Positions 57,365 to 64,000 of a DNA stretch of 64,000 nucleotides are shown here, piece after piece. The notes beneath the pieces are model-generated. The model saw only the letters and a list, made by a program, of their open reading frames with translations. It did not search any database and was not told the DNA's origin. The first letter of the stretch is position 1. Each line of letters begins with the position of its first letter. The DNA lies in NCBI GenBank assembly GCA_028564705.1, contig JAPXFQ010001140.1, forward strand, positions 487,967 through 551,966, in the 5' to 3' direction. Origin of the DNA: Apricaphanius iberus. Taxonomy: Eukaryota > Chordata > Actinopteri > Cyprinodontiformes > Aphaniidae. The position numbers and the translations under genes are program-made.

Positions 57365-57997
57365 GTTAATACAGTTTTTTTTTTCTGGTAAACTGTTACT
57401 TAACCAGTGTTAGATCATTGAATTACAGGCAAGTACTTTAGATAACAGCTGAAGAAAAATGTGTTTTAATAGCACTGATGCATATCTGTATCGGAGTGGA
57501 TCATATTGAATCGGATTGGATCATATCGGATCCGAAAGGATTGTGATAATCGATTCTAACTCTTGAGAACAGAAATCAAACTGATTCTTGACATTTTAAT
57601 CCATACAGAGCTATAAATACCTTAATAGGTCTATATCACCAACGACTTTTTCTTACAGAATTTTGGGAAATTTAAAAATCCATCACAACTGAATTTGAGA
57701 ACTGTTTTAATTATCAATTATTCCGTAGGTAAATTACCTAAATTACCAGATACATTTTTTTAACTGCTAGTAAGTTAGGTAAATTAAAACAGCCATTTTA
57801 GGTCATTCCGAACTTTTCTTAACTTCCATTCAATTTTAAAACTCTAATCAAAACATTTGCTTACCAGAAAGAATAGTAAATTACAAATTAAAATATTACC
57901 GAGTTGAGTTTTATTTAATTTCACTCTAAAAGGTTTAAAGAAAACCAACCAGAAGAGTTTGTGTTGTGAAGAGTTTGTTTATACTTTGGTAAATCAC

Positions 57998-58205
57998 CTG
58001 ACATTCTCTGGGATAATTGAAGTGAAGCCATCTCTGATCTTCTGTATGGCAGTATCACAATACCTGGATTTGTGGAACTCAAAAGCACTGACAATGTGAC
58101 CGTTCTCATGCAGGTAATGTTTGGAAGGTGACTTGCAAATAAAGTCCCACTTGGGATCTGGCAGTAATATTACATACTTATTGAAGCTTCCGTGGTACTG
58201 TGCAC
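57998..58205 (-). CDS. Candidate coding exon B of an unidentified gene
   Basis: Open through 208 nt on minus with protein-like composition: 'YHGSFNKYVILLPDPKWDFI', then 'KHYLHENGHIVSAFEFHKSR' and 'FTSIIPENVR'. The acceptor is CCCAAAG|GTGCAC and the donor is GTCAG|GTGATT; without that splice a TGA follows at once, so it could also be the last exon. Its start phase fits exon A (58860-58938): G + GT = Gly. I do not recognise the family. It may belong to a gene continuing beyond the right edge, or be an exon relic. Confidence 0.4.
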
Positions 58206-58248
58206 CTTTGGGTCTAGACAGGCAACGGAAACAATGATAGGAAACATA

Positions 58249-58803
58249 CAGTGGGGCAAAAAAGTATTTAGTCAGCCATCGATTGTGCAAGTTCTCCCAC
58301 TTAAAATAATGATAGAGGTCAGTAATTTTCATCATAGGTACAGTTCAACTGTGAGAGACAGAATGTGAAAAACAAATCCATTGTAGGATTTTTAAAGAAT
58401 TTATTTGTAAATTATGGTGGAAAATAAGTATTTGGTCACTTCAAACAAGGAAGATCACTGGCTCTCACAGACCTGTAACTTCTTCTTTAAGAAGCTCTTC
58501 TGTCCTCCACTCGTTACCTGTATTAATGGCACCTGTTTGAATCCGTTATCTGTATAAAAGACACCTGTCCACAGCCTCAAACAGTCAGACTCCAAACTCC
58601 AATATGGCCAAGACCAAAGAGCTTTGGAAGGACACCAGGAAAAGAATTGTAGACCAGCACCTGACTGGGAAGAGTGAATCTACAATCGGCAAGCAGCTTG
58701 GTGTGAGAATGATCCCAAACACACCGCCCGGGCAACGAAGGAGTGGCTCCGTAAGAAGCATTTGCACAATTGGTGGCTGACTAAATACTTTTTTGCCCCA
58801 CTG
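58249..58803 (+). mobile_element. Internally deleted Tc1/mariner element
   Basis: Perfect-looking Tc1 ends: 'CAGTGGGGCAAAAAAGTATT' and its reverse complement at 58784-58803, flanked by TA (58247-58248, 58804-58805). Inside, the transposase start 'MAKTKELWKDTRKRI' runs to 'TIGKQLG' and is then fused out of frame to 'ENDPKHTARATKEWLRKKH', which belongs near the third catalytic acidic residue of full-length Tc1 transposase. The middle and the C terminus are missing, so it can only move in trans. Confidence 0.92.
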
Positions 58804-58859
58804 TATAAGAACAATCGTTCAATGGATTTATAAAAAATAAAAAAACACAAAACCATTAC

Positions 58860-58938
58860 CATCTTTCTCTAAAAGCTCAGGGTCCAAAACACTGTCGTGC
58901 TTGGAATCGTGGGGCAACAGTTGCCAGTGAATTTGGTG
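58860..58938 (-). CDS. Candidate coding exon A of an unidentified gene
   Basis: A 79-nt open segment on minus: acceptor TTTTTCCGACAG|CACC, then 'HQIHWQLLPHDSK', 'VLDPELLEKD', donor GATG|GTAATG in phase 1. It joins exon B in frame across an intron almost filled by the Tc1 element at 58249-58803. Function unknown; no further 5' exon is visible because a LINE begins about 100 bases upstream. Confidence 0.4.
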
Positions 58939-59039
58939 CTGTCGGAAAAATACATGGTTTTCAGCGTGAGCCGTAAATATTAAAACGTTTTGATTGTTCA
59001 AGGATCAAAGGACGGGACGGGAGTGATACTGCTGCACTT

Positions 59040-62028
59040 CACGGAGCTGTGGTTCTTTTTGTTTCAATGGTGGAACTGGCAAACAAACTAGTTGAGGAGG
59101 GCATCACGGTGGGGTGGTCGTTTGTACAGGTTGTCCCACTGGCCCAGCCAGCTACGCGGGTCATCCTGTCAAATGTTCCTCCTTTCATCAGATAGTTTCT
59201 CCTATAAAGAAGGTGTTGTCTGGATGCAAATCACCTTTGCTGAATCATGTCGTCTCACACAGGGGTCAGGTCTTTATGATTCTTGCAAATAAATATGAAG
59301 ATCTCAATCTGAGATTTCATGTTAAAGTTGATGATTTTGATTACATCTTGTTTGCCACTTCTTCTACAATGAAATGTTTTGGCTGTGGGGAAGAAAATCA
59401 CACTGTAAAAGTTTGTCCAAAAAGAACAGAATCGGGCTCAAATAAGGGGTGGACACCGTCTCCCTAGCAACGCGGCAGAGGGGATCCGCCACAGTCAGCG
59501 TCTGAAGCTGGATCAGGTGATACAACTGAAAATAGTTGAAACAATTGTTCAGGGAAACCAATAAGTTTTGCGGCAGAGTGTGGAACCCAGCCAAGCACAG
59601 CAGAGAAACAGGGTGAAAGAGAGGAGGAAGCTGTGGCTGGAGAACCGGTGGAGAGTAGTATTGAGGTGGTTGGGGGAGAAACTGAAGCCATTGCTAAGGA
59701 TGTAGAGAAGTCAGAGAGTAGTGCTGCGAGGAAAGAGGAGGTTGAGGGTTGGTGTGAGGAAAGTGGTGAGGGAGAGAGTAACGGAACTTTTAATAAAAGG
59801 CTGAGGAAATGGAGGTAGAGGTTCCTACTTCTGAGAAAAAAAGTTCAAAGAAAAGAAATGTCTACTGAGCGAACAGTTGAAACAAGAACCGGTGCAAAAA
59901 ACAGTAGGCAGATTGGGCAGACTAGCCTGCATCAGGATCTGTCGGATGAGAATGAGTGTGAGAGTGTTTTTTCTGATATAAGTGATGTGTCACTAAGTCA
60001 AGCTTCTGAAGGGAAGGAAAAATTGTACCCTGCTGCAGTAATCAAAAATCTTTTAAATGAAACAAAGAATGTTAAGGGGTTAAATATTGAAACGTTCTTC
60101 CCTGGTGTAAAAGCCTTTTGTAGATCTGTGAAATGTCATATTGCAAACAAAGAAAAGACCAGTTTAACAAATCAAGAGGTATATAAACTGAAGAAACTGT
60201 TGGCAAAGATAAACAAACAGTATTCATTTATGAATATCATGACTATTGATATAATCTTACTGGTGGTTCTTTTTATTACCAGTCAAGTTTTTCATATCAT
60301 GGCTGCTATGAATAATTTTAAGGTGTGTTCCCTAAATATAAATGGAGCAAGGGATCCTAGAAAAAGAGCAGTGCTTTTTGAGTTAATGAAATGTAAACAT
60401 ATGGATGTGATCCTCTTGCAGGAAACTCATAGCGATTATCTAAATCAGGTTGATTGGAATAAAGAATGGAGAGGAAGAATTTTTTGGATCCTGGGTCATC
60501 GGCAAGTGCGGGAGTGGGGGTTTTATTTTCTGAGGCCTTCTCCCCAAACTCAGTGAAGGTTGAATCCTTTGTTAAAGGAAGAGCTTTGGCTGTCACAGCT
60601 AAGTTTGACCTCTTTACAATTATTGTTTTAAATATTATGCTCCTAATGCAGGAGCTGAAAGGGTCAATTTTTTGACACTGTAAATGAGAAAATGAAAAAT
60701 GTTAATGTCACAGATTATTTATTTCTAGGGGGTGATTTTAATTGCACAGTGAACGAGATTCTGGATCGGAACCATGTAGAGCCTCATTTGCCGCCAGCAT
60801 GCATCCTGAAGCGGTTGATCTGCAATCATAGCCTAGTAGACGTGTGTAGAAGGATGCACACTGACTGCAGGCAGTACACATGGTCCCACCACAATGAAGG
60901 TAGGGTCTCTTTAGCTTGGTTGGATCGATTTTATTGTTTTTCGCATCATGTTAATGTTTTAAGTGAATGCAAAATTTTACCTGTGGGTTTTACTGATCAT
61001 GCTTTGGTTCAATGTACAGTTTCTAAGTTGCATGTATCTCCGAAGAGCGCATATTGGCATTTTAATTTTAATATGACTGCCGATAAGGTTTTTAAAGAGG
61101 TTTTAGATTTTTATTGGACTAGTTTTAGGCAGAGAAAAGATGAATTTTTATCTATGAAACAGTGGCGGGATCATGGGAAGGTAAAAATCAGGCAGCTCTG
61201 TCAACAGTACAGTCTTGGTTTCACACGCGACATCACCAGATCTGTTAGTGATCTGGAGATTAATATAGTTGAATGTGAGCGATTATGTGAGTCCACAGGA
61301 AATCAAGGGCATTTTGACGCCCTTAAGACTAAAAGAGGCACTTAGGCTAACCTGCTTGATACAAAAGTACAAGGTGCTCTGGTGCGTTGTAGGGTGAAAA
61401 ACATCTCCCAGATGGATACCTCCTCCAGTTATTTCTTTAGTCATGAGAAGAAACACGGAAAGAAGAAAATCATCCGTTCCCTGCTGTCAGAGGATGGACA
61501 TGAATTGACTGAACCTGCTGCGATAAGGCAAAGAGCAGCCAGCTTAGTGCCTCTCTGTATAAGAGCGAACAGGCGGGTAATGGAGATACGTTGGAGGATT
61601 TTTTAACTGGACTGCCAAAAGTTTCGGATGGAGTGAATGCCTAGATGGCTGAACCTCTGTCAGCAGCTGAACTTGGTGCTGCATTGAAAACAATGCAAGG
61701 ACAGAAAACTCCTGGCGTCGATGGCCTAACAGTGGAGTTTTACAAAGCATATTGGGACATTTTTTCTAATGACCTGCTTGATGTTTTCAATGAGTGCCTG
61801 AGGTGCGGTGTCCTACCGCTATCATGCCGTCGAGCGGTCATCACCCTTCTGCCGAAGAAAGGGAATCTGCAGGATATAAAGAACTGCCGTCCTGTGTCTC
61901 TTCTATGCACAGATTACAAGATTCTGTCGAAAGCCTTGGCCTTGAGGCTCCGGGGAGCAATGGAGGAGATTATCCATCGTGACCAGACGTACTGTGTGCC
62001 AGGCAGGTCCTTGGTAGATAACTAGAGC
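59040..62028 (+). repeat. Tx1/L1-like LINE, 3'-truncated by a hAT element
   Basis: ORF1 remnant (about 59067-59816) with a CCHC zinc knuckle 'CFGCGEENHTVKVC' and an acidic tail; ORF2 (from about 60300) with the AP endonuclease start 'FKVCSLNINGARDPRKRAVL', 'DVILLQETHS', 'LGGDFNCTVN', 'RLDRFY'-like 'WLDRFYCF', 'FTDHALV', then the RT start 'MQGQKTPGVDGLTVEFYKAY', 'LLPKKGNLQDIKNCRPVSLL' and 'CVPGRSLVDN'. Frameshifts and stops separate the pieces. The RT is cut at 62025-62028, where a hAT end begins, so motifs A-E are missing from this window. Confidence 0.85.
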
Positions 62029-64000
62029 TGAACGATATATCTTTATCGAATCTATATCTAGATATGAACGTTCCAGATATTACTATCGAAAAAAGCAGCG
62101 ATATAGACGATATAGATTTCCACTCTCCGCACTCTCCCTGCGTACAACTCTGGCAGTCAAACTTCAGTTTTACGAGTGCCCTTGAATGCAACGCTAAAGT
62201 CAGCGCGCACAGACTACAGAGACAGAGAAGAAGAATTTAAAAAGAAAGAAAATGAGTGCGGGAGATAATGCGGCTGGTGGTAGGACAGAATCTGACTTGG
62301 TGCCAAAAAATAAATAATCTTCCATAATTTGGAAGTATTTTGGATTCAGAAAAGACGATGTAAACCAGAGTGACGTGTTGTGCAGGTCGTGCTTAGCAAA
62401 AATTGCGACTAAGCAAGGTAAACAACAAAGCAGTTTCACCACCTGAAACAACGACATCTGCGTGCTGCATGAAGATTGCATGACAATGAAAGAGACACGG
62501 GGACTTCTCAGTCATCCCAAAATAAGCCAAAGCAAAGTTCGATTGCGCTACATCGTTCAGTAGCGTTACGCCGTACAGTTGACGTCCATTAGACACAAAG
62601 AAATTACAGACGCTATAACATACCACATTGCAAAAGACATGGTACCTTGTCTCAAAAGAAGGCTTTGTAAAAAAATGTTTTACGCTTGATAAGCGTTAAA
62701 ATACCATCCCGAACCCATTTTAATCAAGTGGCCATTCCCGAAAATTTATATTAGTGAAAATGAGTTTGAATCCGAGCTACCGTGAATCGATTCATTTTAG
62801 TCCACAACCACTGACCTGTGGTCGAGCCGTACCATGGAACCATACAAAGTTTTAACGCTGCATTTTATTACAACAAACTTCGAACTGAAGACCCGCTGTC
62901 TGCAGACATTATCGGTCTCGTGCCGGTATTTAGCCTTAGATGGAGTTTACCACCCACTTTGGGCTGCATTCTCAAACAACCCGACTCCGAGAAGACCCCG
63001 GCATGACGGGGGCCGTTACCGGCCCTACACCGTCCACGGGTCAGGAGGACTAAGACAGAGTGTTGGTAGCCAGGTCTCCTAGTAGCTAGGAGACAGGTTA
63101 ATGTTAGTAGCTATGCTGCTTTAGGCTAGGCTGTTGGAGGACATTATTAGGGTCTGTGACTACTTTCTCTCCTACTTCTCCCCAACTGCATGATGTGCTG
63201 TCAATTCAAGCACTAACCTGTTTTCTATTATAGTAGGTGCTCCGGATTAGCCCTGCTTGACGACCCTGACTAAGAATGCATTGCAGTGACGGAAAATTCT
63301 CCACGTCCTGCAACAAACTTCTGCATCAGTTCTATTGCTCTTTCTGTGTCTCTGTTGTGTATTCTCCAAGCCACAGACGGTCGCGGCAGATAACCGCTTG
63401 TGCTGAGCCTGGTTCTGCCGGAGGTTTCTTCCTGTTAAAAGGGAGTTTTTCCTTCCCACTGTCGCTGCATGCTTGCTCAGTATGAGGGATTGCTGAGAAT
63501 TCCACGACGCAATCTTCTGTGGTTCTGTAATTTCTACACTAAACATTGTATTGTAATAACTCTTTTTGTAAAGTGCCTTGAGATGACATCTGTTGTGAAA
63601 TGGCGCTATATAAATAAACTGAATTGAATTGAATTTTAATCATTCTTCCCAGGGGAGCATACCGGGGATAATATGGCGGAGGAGATGAGAGGTGCGTTAG
63701 CAGACTGGAACTTGAAGGAGGACCAACAAGTTTGCGTGACAACTGATAATGGTTCGAACATGATAAAGGCTTTGGAGGTGAATGGCTGGACACGCCTTCA
63801 GTGCTTCGGACACAGGCTACACCTGGCAATAGGTACGTTTTGCTATATTTTTTTTTAATAACACAGTTAAATAATTGTTAAAGCAGAGCTGCAGTAAAAT
63901 GGTTGATTTGTAATTTAATTTTTTGATGATTTATGTTAATGTTGATGACTGGCAGTGAGTTCTTGAAAATAAAACCACTTTTTAGTGTTATGTTTATTTT
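62029..64000 (+). mobile_element. ZBED-type hAT element, runs off the window
   Basis: Starts 'AGAGCTGAACGATATATC', a typical hAT end, directly after the interrupted LINE frame. A BED-type zinc-finger relic at about 62310-62450 reads 'IWKYFGFRKDDVNQSDVLCR', 'CLAKIATKQG'. After a nested L2 tail, the transposase core continues at 63650-63833: 'HTGDNMAEEMRGALADW', 'VCVTTDNGSNMIKALE', 'RLQCFGHRLHLAIG', followed by a possible GT donor. Stops in the BED part show it is decayed. The right end lies beyond 64000. Confidence 0.8.
63070..63640 (+). repeat. L2-like LINE 3' UTR nested in the hAT element
   Basis: Nearly identical to 44035-44580: 'AGACAGGTTAATGTTAGTAG', 'GGCTAGGCTGTTGGAGGACA', 'GCATGATGTGCTGTCAATTC', 'CATGCTTGCTCAGTATGAGG' and the end 'GAATTGAATTGAATTTTAAT'. 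No coding part remains. The left boundary is uncertain by a few tens of bases. Confidence 0.8.

Overview
This is vertebrate nuclear DNA, almost certainly from a ray-finned (teleost) fish. It has intron-split genes with GT-AG splice sites, AT-rich introns, long simple repeats and a dense mix of retrotransposons (L2-like, RTE-like, Tx1/L1-like), tRNA-derived SINEs, hAT and Tc1/mariner transposons and MITEs. I see no bacterial, phage or CRISPR content.

Three host genes are clear. (1) anos1 (anosmin-1, the KAL1 family) runs on + from the ATG at 3576 to the TAA at 37116 in 14 coding exons. All exon phases join and give about 657 residues: signal peptide, Cys-rich region, WAP domain, four fibronectin III domains and a short basic tail. 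(2) hesx1, a paired-like homeobox repressor, lies on - between 49488 (ATG) and 46801 (stop) in four exons, 189 residues. (3) An intronless claudin of the claudin-22/24 type is on + at 52828-53496. anos1 and hesx1 converge; hesx1 and the claudin diverge across 3.3 kb. Two minus-strand exons near 58.0-58.9 kb, in compatible phase, may belong to a fourth gene that I cannot name.

Layout: 1-3.5 kb, anos1 upstream region with an inverted L2 tail. 3.6-37.1 kb, anos1; its introns hold an antisense L2 fragment, a GA repeat, MITEs, SINEs, an RTE-like LINE, a ZMYM1-like hAT relic carrying two later insertions, and an L2 fragment carrying two later insertions. 37.1-46.8 kb, intergenic: a Tc1-like relic, a TIR element, the second copy of a GC-rich retroelement, and a 3.77-kb hAT-type element with an intact 8-bp target duplication that hosts an L2 copy. 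46.8-53.5 kb, hesx1 and claudin with MITEs and SINEs between them. 53.5-64 kb, a repeat graveyard: third GC-rich copy, LINE tails, an internally deleted Tc1, and a Tx1/L1-like LINE cut by a ZBED-type hAT that itself contains an L2 tail.

The host genes do not form an operon or a joint biochemical system. anos1 and hesx1 both act in forebrain, olfactory or pituitary development, so their linkage is of interest, but any shared regulation is inference. The most informative novelty is the set of well-resolved nested insertions (target duplications visible, host reading frame restored when the insert is removed), a GC-rich retroelement family with three copies, and the unidentified minus-strand exon pair. 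I found no wholly new functional system.
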